From Tetrahymena elliotti 4EA (lineage: Eukaryota; Ciliophora; Oligohymenophorea; Hymenostomatida; Tetrahymenidae): DNA of 64,000 nt. The notes beneath the pieces were generated by a model. The model searched no databases, was not told where the DNA came from, and saw only the letters and a list, made by a program, of their open reading frames with translations. The translations under genes were made by a program, and so were the position numbers. Positions 24,809-37,498 of this stretch are shown piece after piece (positions within the stretch are counted from its first letter, which is position 1; each line of letters opens with the position of its first letter). Location: positions 372,001-436,000 of the forward strand of contig JH720319.1 of NCBI GenBank assembly GCA_000231825.2, in the 5' to 3' direction.

Positions 24809-26077
24809 TCATTCAGTCATAATTTATAACCATTTTACAAACATTGGCTGCAATTTTGCTGTTCTTCCATGACAAGTCTTTATAAAAGGAAGGTCCAAAA
24901 GCTAAACTACATCGGCCCTTTCTTTTGGATTTGTTTTTGTACATTATTCTATGAATTGAATAAATTCTTTAGATTTTATACTATTTAACTGAGGGATGCT
25001 AAAGTTCATTACTTTCCCAAGTATTTCAAAAAAGCTTGCATTTTCATTTAGCTAAAGAGGATTTTTAGACTCTGAAAATTCCAATAAGAGTAATCCTAAA
25101 CTCCAAATATCAGTCTTTACTGAATAGCTTTCACCACTTAGACGTTCAGGTGACATATAAATGGAAGTTCCAACATAAGTCTGTCTTTCGTCAAGAGTTG
25201 CATTAATTGAACCACATATTCCAAGGTCAGATATTTTAATTTCACCTTTAGAGTTGACAAGAATATTGCCTGGCTTTATATCTCTATGAATTATATGTAG
25301 ATCCTTATGAAGGTACTTGAGGCCTTTTAATATCTAATATGTCAAATATTTAAGGACAGATTCATTTACTTATCCTTGAGCTTTTTTAAGTAATGAGTCT
25401 AAAGTTCCAGAATCCATGTACTCTAATATTATATGGAGTTTTCCTTCAGTATAGAAAGCGCCATAGTAAGTAACAATGTAAGGAGACTGACAAATGAAAA
25501 GAGTCTTTACTTCCATAAGTATCTTTTGGCGAAGTTCAATATCATCAACCATAATAATTTCTTTCATAGCATATATCTTTCCATCTTTTTTATGGCGTAC
25601 TTTAGTGACTTTTCCAAATGCACCTCTACCCAAATCGCTAATAATTTCAAAGTCTTCATATTTGAAGTCTACATTTTTTAAAAGAATATTGACTACTCTC
25701 ATATCTTTATCGATTTATTCTATAATATTAGATTTATTTTCAAGCTAAAGCTTTTAGAACATCTCTGCTAAATTTTAATCCATGATTCTTTCTTGCTTGA
25801 TGATCTATTCCTCTATTTAATTTTGGTTTTTAGAAAGAAATTCCATGTCAAATTTTAAATTGAGACTATTCGAAGTAGGAGATTTACTAAAACCAATACT
25901 TTGAGTTGGCGTTCTAATATGTTAAAGAGATAATGAAGTCATTCTCTAATATTAATTGTTTGGTGTTATCTATTCAATATCTTCCTCACACACTTAGCTA
26001 ATTTCTTCTTAAAGTTTATTTAAATTTTAAATCTTTGTCTAAAAAGAACCACTATTTTTTAAGCTACTTATTTCCAT
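24809..26077 (-). CDS. MAP kinase kinase-like (STE7/MEK family) protein kinase
   Basis: An intronless 422-aa frame from ATG 26077 to TGA 24809-24811. Residues 1-125 are a regulatory, partly coiled extension. The kinase domain shows the glycine loop GRGAFGKV (150-157), the VAIK-type lysine in YAMKEI (K172), [10 protein letters not shown] (catalytic D266), and the metal-binding site as DLG (D284) rather than DFG. The activation segment [20 protein letters not shown] is followed by PERL. The segment [12 protein letters not shown] is diagnostic of MAP2Ks, which phosphorylate Thr and Tyr of MAP kinases; S/T positions before VGT are candidate phospho-sites. All catalytic residues are present, so it should be active. 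A core-deleted tandem copy lies about 1.6 kb upstream of its start. Confidence 0.9.
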
Positions 26078-27689
26078 TGTTAATATTGCTTATTTTAAAA
26101 TTTTTACTTTTTTTTAATATATTATTTTTAGTATCTGATTTTGATTTAAGGAAGTAAAATAGGGATATATTATTAATTGCGTTATGAATACTGATATCAT
26201 TCTGGTGCAAATAAATTAATCATTCATGTTTTCTAGCAACTATTATAAGTTATTTTTAAAAGTGCGAATAGATAAATACTAAATTTTAATACTTAAACCA
26301 TAATTCCTAACTAAATATCTATGATTGTATATATTTTTGAGTAAATTTAAGATGAAATCCATAAAAATCTTTACCCAGAAAATATCATTTTATCAAAATA
26401 ATTCTAAAGGCAGATAAAAATAATGTTTTAATTAGATTTTTTGATTTTGAAAATTCCATTTTTTATTTATATTTATTCAAGTTTCCATGACAAATTGTAA
26501 TTGTAACATTTTTATTGATATTTGTAATTAATTTTGAGGAATCCGCTGTCTTAGATTTAGTTTTTGATTTCAATCTATTTCAAAAATGTTTTTTGTTATT
26601 TAATTCATTAAAGCGTCGATGAGGAGTTACAAAATTTATAAATTTTTATAGGTGAAAATGTTAATTTATCATAGTGTCTAATTTAATTTAGTTACATCTT
26701 TTGGAAAGTAATTTATGTTTACATTTTGTGAATAAACTAATTCTTCTATAGTAATAACCTTGAACTAGAGAAGGAATTCAAGTATAAATTATTATAAATA
26801 ATAAAGTAGGTCAATTCAAAAATTTTTATCTTTTAATATTTATAATAAAAAAAGCTCTAAGCTGTATTTTAGTATTTAAATTTTTAAAATCTAATCAAAT
26901 ATTCAGGACTTATATTTAAAGGCTATAAATTATATCTTTCATTTCATGAAAAAATTCTTTATTTCTATATTCTTCTACTATTTAAGCATCTATTAGATGA
27001 TCTACATCAAATAAAAGTAAAAGAAAAAGTGAATATGAAAAGGGAAATAAAAATAAAATTGATTCCCTTAAAACCTTAAAAAAAAGTTTGATTTTTAGAG
27101 AGGAAGATTTATGGCTAAAAATAAATTTAAAAACCATATTTAATAAAAATTATTATGACAATTAAAAAATTTAATAAATAATAAAATTGCTTGTTTATTC
27201 TGCTGTTTTAAAAACTAAAAAATTTTTTATCAAATTATTAATTTGTATGTTCATAAATTGCTCAAATTTTTAGAAAAATGAACTTTTTATTTTACGATTA
27301 ATCTACTTATTTATCATTTTAGTGGATTTGTCAATTAAAATTATATATTCTGGGTTGTGTAGTTTGGGATACAAAATATTTATTTTCCATATTAAAAAAG
27401 CTGTTAAATATTTTCTTTTGATGTTCATCTTCTCTAATTTTTTGCTTTTAAATGATATATTGAGGTTCTCTTTCTGTTTAATACTTGTTAGCTAAAGATA
27501 TTTTATTCCTTTATTCTCGTGTCTTTGTATGAGTTTCAATTCTGTAATTACACCTTTCTAAAATAAGTATGAAAATTTACCTATCTAAAATATCTCGAAC
27601 ACCTTAATATTTAGTTTTGATAATTTGTATTTACTTATAATAGATAGTGTATTTTTAATTCATTCATTTTTAATTTTCATATAATCATA
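26078..27689. other. Kinase 5' flank and AT-rich spacer
   Basis: The part at about 26235-26610 is the promoter-side flank that is also present in the duplicated copy further right (28160-28470). The remainder is AT-rich sequence with no gene seen. Confidence 0.5.
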
Positions 27690-28470
27690 TTACCCATTTA
27701 GCAATTTTTGGTTGCAACTGTGATGCTTTTTCATGAAAATTCTTAATAAAAGGAAAGTTCTAAAAGCTAAAAAAGCATCAACTCTTTCGTTTGGATCTAT
27801 TTTTGTACATTATTCTATGAATTAAAGAAATTCTTTAGATTTCATGCTACTTACTTAATTGAAGAATTCTAAAATTCATTATTTTTTGAAATAATTCCCA
27901 GAAATCTGTACTTTAAATAATTTTTTTTTCAATTAATTTTTACTTTTAAATAGAAATTCCAAGTCAAATTTAAAATTGTGACTTTATGAAGTAGGAGATT
28001 TATCATATCCAACACTTTGGCTATCCATTTATATGAATAAGAAATAATAAAATCTTTCTCTAATTTTAATTTTTTCATCTCATTTACTCAATGCTTTCTT
28101 TATAAACTTAGCTTATTTCTTATTGAAATTTAATTAAATTACATTATCAAATCATATCCTCCTTTCAATAATTATAGGTTATTTTAAAAATATGAATAGA
28201 AAAAAATCAAAGTTTTAACATCCAAATACTAATCCCTAACCAACTAACTATCTTTTAATTATATTTAGAATAATAAAATCCTTAAAAATAATATTTTGAG
28301 AGGATTCTTAGAATACAAAAAATTCATTATTGTTTGTGAGTTTCATTTGTAAATTATAAGAGCAATATTTTTTTTTAATAATTAATTTTTGCGTTATCTC
28401 CTTCAAAAATTATGAATTTGATTTCAATCTATTGAACAATAATTTTTGTTTCTTATTGTGTAAATGATTT
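27690..28470 (-). pseudogene. Tandem, core-deleted copy of the MAPKK-like kinase gene
   Basis: 27700-27900 matches the 3' coding end of the kinase at 24846-25030 (shared plus-strand words include TTTTTGTACATTATTCTATG and AATTCTTTAGATTT). Then, without the catalytic domain, 27945-28150 matches its N-terminal coding region at about 25830-26060 (for example GAAGTAGGAGATTTA). Next, 28160-28470 matches the 5' flank at about 26235-26610 (for example GATTTCAATCTATT). The order is colinear, so the whole gene plus flank was duplicated and roughly 0.8 kb containing the G-loop to most of the C-lobe was lost. Many substitutions and indels break the frame. It cannot encode a kinase. Confidence 0.8.
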
Positions 28471-30540
28471 GTTCTAAAATTGTTCTATGAATCAAATATA
28501 TTAAAAGTGATTGCGTTTGATATCTCTATCAAGAGAAAAAGTATTTGAGACAGTCAATTTGTTCTATTACCAAAAATTTTTACATTTTAATTGTGATACT
28601 TTTCTCTAATCAAAAAGTAATAAAGTTATTTTTCTAAATTATTAAATAAGTAATAAATCCTTGCTAAATTATTTATTCTACATATTCTACTTTCAATAAG
28701 AAGGAATCGATTTGTTGTTTCATTAATATAAATTTTGATAATATAAACATTTATTGCTGTTTTAGGAGATATTTTATTTTTACAATTTTAACCTAAACGA
28801 TTTCTTCTAATAAAAATTATTAAAATATTTTTTTACTTTTTCTCATATTTGAAATATTATGAAATTATTAGATTATTATTTCAGTTTTGTATTTAAATAA
28901 GTAGAAAGAATAAACAGTTGGAGAAAAAATATTTACTTAATTCTTTGTTCTATTTAATTAGTATCACTTGAGAAATAAGTTTTTTTTCTTAAATATTTAA
29001 ATTTAGAAATTGACAATTAGATAACTAAAGACCTTTTAAATAAAATTTATTTTTTTTAATAATCAACTTATTAAAAAATATGGATTAAATTGTTTGGAAA
29101 TACTTTTAAAGAACATGATTTTTTTTTATATAAAAAAATTAAATTTTCAAATGAATAACCATAAAACCAAAATTGTTACAAATACTACTTAAATTACATT
29201 GTTTTATAAATGAGTCTTAAATAATTTCTAAAAATTGTTTAAATTGAGTTGTATTTATTATAAACAAAATATTTATTGAATTTAAAAATTGATAAATTTG
29301 ATAATTTCAATATTTGTTTTTGAGCGAATTTATAAAATCTGAAATCCATTAAATTATATCATCTTTTACCTTATGAGATTAATTTTCTCATCAAAAATAT
29401 TAATATTGATAAAAAATTTTTAAAAGCTAAAATAAATTTTATTTTGACTTATTTATGTTAAGCAATCAAAGAAGAGTTAAAATTTTTAAAATTTTGGAAG
29501 TCTTATGATGTTCAAATTAATTAACCACAGAAAGAAAAACAAATTGATAAATTTTAAAAAATTAAAAGAATGCTTTCTTGATCAAACTATTTTTGATTAA
29601 AGGACTTAATTTTCTTCACTAATTAACTTACAATTGAAACGAAGTGCAAAAAAATATATTTGCTTTTTTTATTAATCTAATAAAGTTGTAGGAGCTTGCT
29701 TAGATGATAAAATAATAAATTTTTAATTTTTAAAATTAAAAAGAGAAAGATTTTATTTATTTTTTATCCAATTGGAGTATAAGTATACTAGGGAGAAAAC
29801 ATAAAATATAATGGATGGTTTATTTGTTTGTTTTATAACCAGCCTTTTTTCTGTATGCTGTTTTAATACACCTGTTTTTATTATGAAATTTTAATCCTGC
29901 TTGCTTTTTATATTATATTATTTTCAAGAATAAAAAATGAGGATTAAAATGATTTAATGAGAGAATAAATACAACTGTATTAGGCTTTATGACTCATTTT
30001 TTTGGAGGAAAAAGAATTGGTGAAATTTTATTAATCTAAATTGCAGAAATAGCAAAGAATGAAAGTTGTTGTTTGTGAGTTAACTTTAAAAGAAATTTAA
30101 ATGCTCTATACATACATATAAATACATTCATTAAAATTTTATTTAGCTAAATATTAAATTTAATTGGAAGAAATAAGACCACAAAAATTCTAATCTCTCG
30201 CTATTAAGAAGGTACTCACGAATTTATAATAATTTCGCAAAGTAAATAAACAAACAAAACAAATAAATTTTGTTAAAAAAAGTAAAAAAGAAATAATCAA
30301 TTCCCCACCTGATAGAATAGCCAAAAGCAACCTACCAATAATATTAGAAATAAATTAAGGAAACCCATTCATTTAACAAAGGTAAATTCATTATTTTGTT
30401 CATCAGCTATCTTTCTTTATGTTTCAGCAAAAAATATTAAAAATATATATTATGACAATCTTAGCTTAGTAGCCAAACTAACGTTTTATTACCATATTTA
30501 ATTATAGGAAAGCAAGAAGCACATTGCAAAACTTACATAA
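28471..30540. other. AT-rich intergenic DNA
   Basis: About 2 kb of low-complexity AT-rich sequence upstream of the HTH gene. A 45-codon fragment near 29955-30080 was considered and not called. Confidence 0.5.
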
Positions 30541-33210
30541 ATGTCTGAATCTTCTAAGGATAACGTTCGCTCAAGCAGCTCATTGTCAAATCAATCTGAT
30601 GATAAGAATATAAATAGCAAAAGAAAACATTCTGATGACACTTCTACTAATGCATCAGGTAGAAAAAAATATAATGTCATCAATGAAGATGTGAGGAAAA
30701 AGATCATCCAGAAGCTCACAGAAGAAAGCGCAAATATTAAAGAGGTATTTCTAAGTTCATTATTTTAAAATTTAAAGTAGGATTAGCGATTATCAAAATA
30801 GCATTTTGTAGATAAAACAATAAAATTAAACTAGTGAAATTTATTAATTTTTGAAAGTTTTCCTCTTCATTCTCAATAGTCTTTAGTTTTTGTTTCTACT
30901 TATTCCCATAGAGTTAATTTTTTGTGGCAATCTTTTTTTCCCATTCTTATAATTCCACTCTATTCAATAAATAACCGGAATTTCTAAATTTAAGTTTATG
31001 CAATAAAAACTGAACAAGAGTGTTAGAGCGCTACTCTAGTCAAACAATCATTCTAATAAATCATCATTTAATATATTATTAATCAGTCAATCATTAATTC
31101 CATAATAGGTGATTAAATAGAAAAAAAGTTCTAATTAAAAGTAGGTTTAACTATTAATAGAAAATGCATAGTTAATATACTATTTTTATTAATGAAATTT
31201 TCTTTTTTTCTTTAATAATCTAATATGAAGTATTCTATTTTATTCTTAATTTCTTTTAGCTGTTTCGACAAAAAAATTTTGCATTTACCTCCATAAATAC
31301 TAAAAAATTAAAGTCCAGTAAATTTTTGATAAACTGCCAGCCGAAGGAGGCATTCCATTTTTCATTACTTATTTATAGATAAGCATTGTAATAGGAAAGC
31401 AAAATAAAATATTAAAATCAAAATGTGGTTTAAGCTAGTCAGCTAGCTAGCTTATAAATAAATTTCCTGAATAAGTAGTATTTATTTATTCATATAATAT
31501 GATGAATCACTATTTTCCTTCTTCTTTTAATCACTGATAACTTTTTTGAGTTTTCTTTCTATTGCTTTTCTATCTTAATTAAAACTAAATAAATAAATAA
31601 AAACAAAATAGGTAGCATAAGAATATGGCTTGAAGCTATCTACATGCAAAGCTATTTTGCAGGTTTACTAAAAGGAAGGAAGAATTGGTAAAAAAGCAAC
31701 ACGTGATAGAAAGTCAAAAATAGTTAGCACTATCTTAGTTACAAGAATTGATCCAATGAACCCTTCTACTTCTACTATTACTCCATACATTCATATTGCA
31801 GAGGCTAAAACAGCTTCAAAGAAGGGTGATGAAAATGCTCAATCCGACCTTGTAAAGGAAGCTTTAAAGAACGCTTAGGAGCATGTTAGAAGTGTAATTT
31901 AAAATAATTCTCAAGAAATCTATTTTGGAAACAAAGTTCCCTCAAGTTGCAAGCGTGATATAGAGAGTGCATTTTTAGAAGCATAGAGAGATGCAATTAA
32001 GAGCTTACTAAAAAATAATCCTTTGCCTCAATAAGAATTACAAAAAGGTAACTCTTCACCTGAAAGCAACAACAAGCACGGAGTTACTCCAGCCTTCTCT
32101 CAATATAATCAAGTCAATCAAATAAATAATCAATAAATTTAAAACCACTAATAATCTAGTGGAAAATCAATAGAAGGTCCTACTTCTAATTTAATAATCT
32201 CTCCAACAGGAAAGTCTAGTTTCAAATAGCACAATAGCAGCTTAATAAATCAGTAAAATAATAATATAATTGGCTTAATAAACTAATAATCTGGGCAAGT
32301 CAACTAAATAAATAATGTCGGAGATATTTCTAACCAGTAATTAGGAATTTAACAATACGACACAACCAGTTTATCAAATAATCTTCAAGATAATAATGAA
32401 CAAGTCTTAGGCTTATAGGAATCTCAAAAGAGGATTTAAAGCCAACATAAATTAAATCATACAAGGAAAAATCTGCATTAAGCTCCAGCAGCTATTTAAA
32501 ACTAGATGTAGTAATAACAGTAACATTAGCAATAATTTGCTCATCCATAAATTTAATAACAAAATCACAATAATCCTACCAATTCTTCCTTCAATAGTTT
32601 CTCCAATCAATCTGCAAGCAACAGCAATGCAACAACAGGAGGGTATACATAGGCTGATGCTAATTTAGTTCTCGATTAATATAATCAGAACCTCAAGAAT
32701 AATGGGTGGAGCGATACCTAAAATTTTAATAATTAATCGTAATATACTTTAAATAATTTATATTCACCCAAATAATCTGGTTTTAATAATTTTACTGACA
32801 GTCCCTCGATGTCCACTATGAACGCAAGTCCAGCTATTACTCCATTCTTGAATCCTTTCACATTGAATTCTCCATCACTTTCTAGTGCTCAAAATAATTA
32901 TGCCACTTCCTTTTTATCTCCACTCAACTTAGCCTTAAATAGCAACACTGCACCTCCAACTCATAAACCTTCTCAATTCTCATTAAATTAGAATTATCAG
33001 TCAGAAGAAATAACTAAAAAGCAATTCATTTCAAAAGATAATCAGAGTAAATCATTTAATACTTTTTATTTTTTAATTGTTTTTTTGGATTTTTTTAAAA
33101 TATTTCATTTTATCTTTTTTAAAAATATTAACCATATATTTATTTTATTTTATAAAGTTCAATCATAAAATAATAGGAAACAACAGTAACAATATAATAA
33201 TGTTTTTTGA
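30541..33210 (+). CDS. DNA-binding protein with Tc1/Paired-like HTH and long Q/N-rich tail
   Basis: Exons 30541-30744, 31612-33046 and 33158-33210 join in phase (0, 1) to 563 aa ending at TGA 33208-33210. Residues about 47-97 form a helix-turn-helix: VRKKIIQKLTEESANIKEVA, then QEYGLKLSTCKAILQVYQKE, then GRIGKK. This matches the layout of Tc1/mariner transposase and Paired-domain HTHs (IVELLEEG...IAKELGVSRSTVKRILKRYRETG). A Ser/Asn-rich NLS-like stretch precedes it (NSKRKH and GRKKYN). After about residue 240 the protein is Gln/Asn/Ser-rich and prion-like. No DDE/D catalytic domain is present, so it is a regulator or a domesticated transposase HTH rather than a transposase. Intron 1 is 867 nt, very long beside the others here, and splits the HTH. 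Confidence 0.75.
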
Positions 33211-35216
33211 TACTTCTTTGAAGAGCATATTTGAATGAAAATATAAAAATTCATTCTTACAGCTATAACTTCTTAACAGATAACAAAATATTAACCAACT
33301 CAACTAACTTATGCAAATAATTTACATTCTTACTTACTTTGACTTGAAAAACTTTTAATCACTTGCTATTTAATGGTAGATCAATTTACAGAAAGTATAC
33401 AATTTATTAACACTTCTAATCATCTTAAATATATATAACAATAGTAATAACAACAAACGTTTATTCAAATAAATATAAACCCTTTTTATTTACTCAGTTT
33501 GTCCTCTATCAAAATCAGCAAATAAATCCTATATTACCTACAACTTAAATTTATTTATTCAGAGGTCTCTAAAGAAACAAAATTAAAGTAGAAATGAAAA
33601 TTATCTTAAAATTAACATAAACTAGTTTATAAAATTATATTTAAGATAAATAATAAGAATGTGAACAATTTTTCAGTAAAATACCCTCTTTAATAACTTA
33701 TTCAAAATTTCAAAAATAGAGAGAAATTAACAATTAGTACTTTTACTTTAATTTTTTAATAATTATCTTACAAATAATAATCATTATTATCTCAATTTTT
33801 ATGATCAAATAACATTAAATAAATATTTAATATCTCTAAATCAATGAATAAACATATTTAGTTCAATAAGTCAATAAAAATGATTGAATTTTAAAGTGTA
33901 GGATTTATTTATAACTGTTTGCTATTCTTTCTAATAAAATTTATTAACATTATTCAAATAATCAGACAAGCAATAATAAATTCAAAATAAAATTGATTAT
34001 AAATTAAAATAATTATCAAAATCTAAGTAATTTATCTTTTCATGTTATTTATTTAGCCATATATTTTATTAATTTAAATTTACAATTATTCTATAATAAT
34101 TAAAAAATTTATCATTCTAAACAAACTAAAAAATAATAGTCATAATTAATTAAAAAGTAACAAAATAAAATTTATTATTTTATTAAAAATTAAATTTATT
34201 ACAAATATAATTTATTAAATAAGTTTTTATAAAATTTATTTTGAAATTAGAGGATTTAATTATTTAGAAATTTTAAGAAAAAATGGTTAAACCATAAGTT
34301 TTAATCCTGAACACAAACATTTGTAAATTAGAATCTAAATGCTTGGAATAATTTTACTCAAAAATAATTTATTGAGAGACATAAAATAAAAATAAAGAAT
34401 AAGCTCTGGAAATAAATGATGAAAACAATATTTAAATGAAAATAAGATAATTTGCAGTAGATGAATAATATAAATTATACCAAAATAGCGATTTTAAGAA
34501 TGATTATAATTTATTACTTGCATTTTAAACTTTAATAACTTATTTTTGAGATTTTATTGTCTTCTCAAAGTTTTATTTGGCAAAAACTCAACTCTATCAT
34601 AAAAAGGTTAAAAAATAAAATCATAATTTATTAAAAGTTTAAAGATAAAATATTTAAGAATTCTTATTTGTTATAAGACTATATTTAATAAACTTTTTTT
34701 AAATGATAAAAAAACTAAATCAAATTTTTTCATTATTGAGCGTTAAAAATAAAAAGTCATGCTAATATTGTCTTAGATTAATTTTTTGATAAATTCATTA
34801 TATTTTTGTTTAATAAAAATTATTAAAAGAAATAATTTAATCAAGAACTATTTGTTTAATATTTTTAAATAATTATTTATCCAATATAAAATTTGGTTCT
34901 CATTTAAAACACTCATTATTGAAAGTCATATTTAAATAATCCTAAATAGTATTTAACTTACTCAAATCAAATTAATATGTTCAAAAATTTGCAAAATTTT
35001 TTTATTTGAAAGAATATTTTAAAACAAAAAGTGAAAATTGAGTTTTTGGTTGAATATAATTATTTTACATGTTTGCTTAGGAGAATGTTTAATACATTTT
35101 CTATCTTTTTTTAGTAAAACTAAAGTACAACAAATAAAAAATATTGGAATTTATGAAATAATTAAATTTAAAGCGTTTTAAATTACGGAATGATCTTTTT
35201 TTTATAAAATTGAATT
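33211..35216. other. AT-rich intergenic DNA
   Basis: About 2 kb spacer between convergent genes; no coding frame or RNA gene identified. Confidence 0.5.
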
Positions 35217-36829
35217 TCATTATATTTATTTATTTTCATGAGTTTTAAGCGAGAGAAGGATAGCTAAGCAAATAGTTGCTATTATCTGGAAGATAAATAC
35301 TACAAATAAGATTGAATATGGGGGATAGCTCTCTAATATAATACCCATTATTAAAGCAAAAGAGCAACCCAAGCTATTAGCCAACTTTTAAAGAGAGTAT
35401 ATTTATAATTAACCTGGGAAATCCCTGGAAGCTATAATTACAGAAAGACTTGCATTTGTACTATCACAAATACCCCACAGAATAGCTATAATAAAGCATA
35501 ATGAGTATTATTTAACTACTAAGCCTAACAAAGAAACTAAGATAGCAGCAGAAACCAGCAAAGTTGCACCTATCGCTAATACATATAAGTTATACCTATA
35601 TATATATTTTATAAATTAATTGAATTTTTTAAAATTTTGATTAGTTTTTTTACTTATCTGCTAATTTTCCAGCTATTAACCCACAAATGACTCCTGACAA
35701 ACCCAAAAAAATAACTACATAAGAAACATACTAGGGAACATATTATGCCTATTCTTCAGTTAATGAATATTTTACTACAACAAAAATATATGAGGCATAA
35801 CAACCTAAAACTACACCTTGCAACCAATAATATGGAACTAAAAATAAGGCCTTAATTTCTTTTAAAAGCATTAAGACTTCTTTTATTTACTCTTTTAAGG
35901 GAGGAGTTTATTTCTAAACTTTATTATTATTTTAATACTTGTAATTTGGAGAATATGGTTCAGGTAAAACATACATCAAGTAAGCAGAAACTATTGAAAG
36001 GATTGAGTTAAGAAGGAAATAGCTCATGTTTCCAAAGAAATTTAAGAGGATAGAAGCAAAAATATAACCTATGATGTTGCTTGCTGACATGAAACTAAAA
36101 AATAGACCTATTAAAATACCTCTTTTACTTGGACAAGTACTTGAGACTATATCTACATACCCTCCTTGAGCTACCTAATATTTATTAATGCAGAAGGTAT
36201 CATTTAAGAGGATAATTTTAATAAAGAAATAATTAAAAACTGTAAATCTATATATTTGAGCTTAAAAAAATTCTATAATTAAAGTAGGATTTTTCTTTTT
36301 TGTATTTATCAAGATCACTTAAAATTGAAATATTTAAAAAATTATATTTATTTACCCAAAGAGTGGATGCACAAATACCACATATTGCTGCTGTCAAATT
36401 TACAATAGTATAAATAGCTTCTATAGAGCATAACCCTTCTTACTCAGATCCATTACACATAAACACCCAAATACCAGCTGCAATACAAGCAGTGTATCCT
36501 AAATTACTAATAGTAAAGATTAATTTATAAGAAAATTTTTAGATAATCCCCTTGGCTACAAAGGATGAAAAAGCAAAAGCAAAGTAGGTAGAGAAAAGTG
36601 ACATTAATCCTAAGTTTGTGAAATTCAAGGATTTATAAAGACTAGAAATAAGACTAGTACAAGAACCATATGCTATAAAAAGAATCATAAAAGCAAAACT
36701 TAATTTAAAAATTTTTTATCTGCCAATTTAATACTCTATTTCTTCATTGATATTATCATCTTGATTTTTATTTTCATTTTCTATATCTTTATTTAAAAAG
36801 TTTTCTTTAAGTTCTAATTCTTGTGTCAT
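35217..36829 (-). CDS. UNC-93-like major facilitator superfamily membrane protein
   Basis: Three exons (36829-36356, 36174-35654, 35595-35217) join in phases 0 and 2 to 457 aa ending at TGA 35217-35219. Introns are 181 and 58 nt. After a hydrophilic, acidic N-terminal tail of about 40 residues there are 11-12 hydrophobic spans. The UNC-93 pattern is visible: an early YGSCTSLISSLYKSLNFTNL, GLMSLFSTYFAFAFSSF, KLIFTISNLGYTACIAAG, then STLWVAQGGYVDIVSSTCPS with KRGILIGLFFSFM (compare LLWVAQGAY..S....RG). A cytosolic loop with KEQIKEVLMLLKEIKA separates the two halves. Family members act as channel regulators or trafficking chaperones rather than proven transporters. Its substrate, if any, cannot be told from sequence. 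Confidence 0.8.
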
Positions 36830-37498
36830 TTCTTATTAGTATAATAGAAGCTAAAAGGTATTGCTCTTATTTGTTTAAAATTTACTTTGATAATATTTTT
36901 TTCAATTGATAGTATAAAGATATTTTTATTAAAAAACTTAATTTAAACAATTTTCTTATATGGATACTTTTATTTTTGTAGATTACACTAAAAAAATCAA
37001 CTCAGATCTCTTACTTGCTTAAATGTTACTGCATTATTCTTTTTTAAATAAGCCATGCAATAAATATAAATTTATTAAACTGGATGAAAATAAAGAAAAT
37101 ATTTTGATGATAACAAAATAATTCTTTACTTTTTTCTTATTTCTAAAGTCTTCTTTCAGCTTAAATTCTTATTTCTTTTGCAATATGAATACTTGAAGCA
37201 AAAGGGATTATTCCTACTTGTTTTTAATAAGATTTTTAATAAAATTTAGATCAAAGAATGCACTTTTAATATTTTAGATCTTAATTTAGATAAAATCTTT
37301 AACTTAATTAAAATTTAAAAAAATAAGCAAAAATATTTAATTCATTTTAAAAGAGAAGAATAGATTGAAACAAAAATATTGATATCAAAGCAAACAAAAA
37401 AAATATTTTATGTGATTAATAAAAAAGAATTCTTTTTTTGAAAAAATAAATAGAATATGTTTATTAATTAATTTTTAGGCTTGTGAAGTAGACAGCAA
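36830..37498. other. Intergenic spacer
   Basis: AT-rich spacer upstream of the UNC-93-like gene and downstream of the next minus-strand gene. Nothing recognised. Confidence 0.5.

Noticed and set aside
25433..25748. Plus-strand ORFs opposite the kinase
   Set aside because: They are antisense shadows of the conserved kinase catalytic domain.
29955..30085. 45-codon plus-strand frame (GFMTHFFGGKRIGEILLIQI)
   Set aside because: Too short, bounded by TGA on both sides and with no credible splice partners.
31015..31060. tRNA-like or hairpin sequence around GTGTTAGAGCGCTACTCTAG inside the long intron
   Set aside because: Only a 5-bp stem and an A-box-like word; no B-box (GGTTCGANTCC) downstream and no cloverleaf can be drawn.
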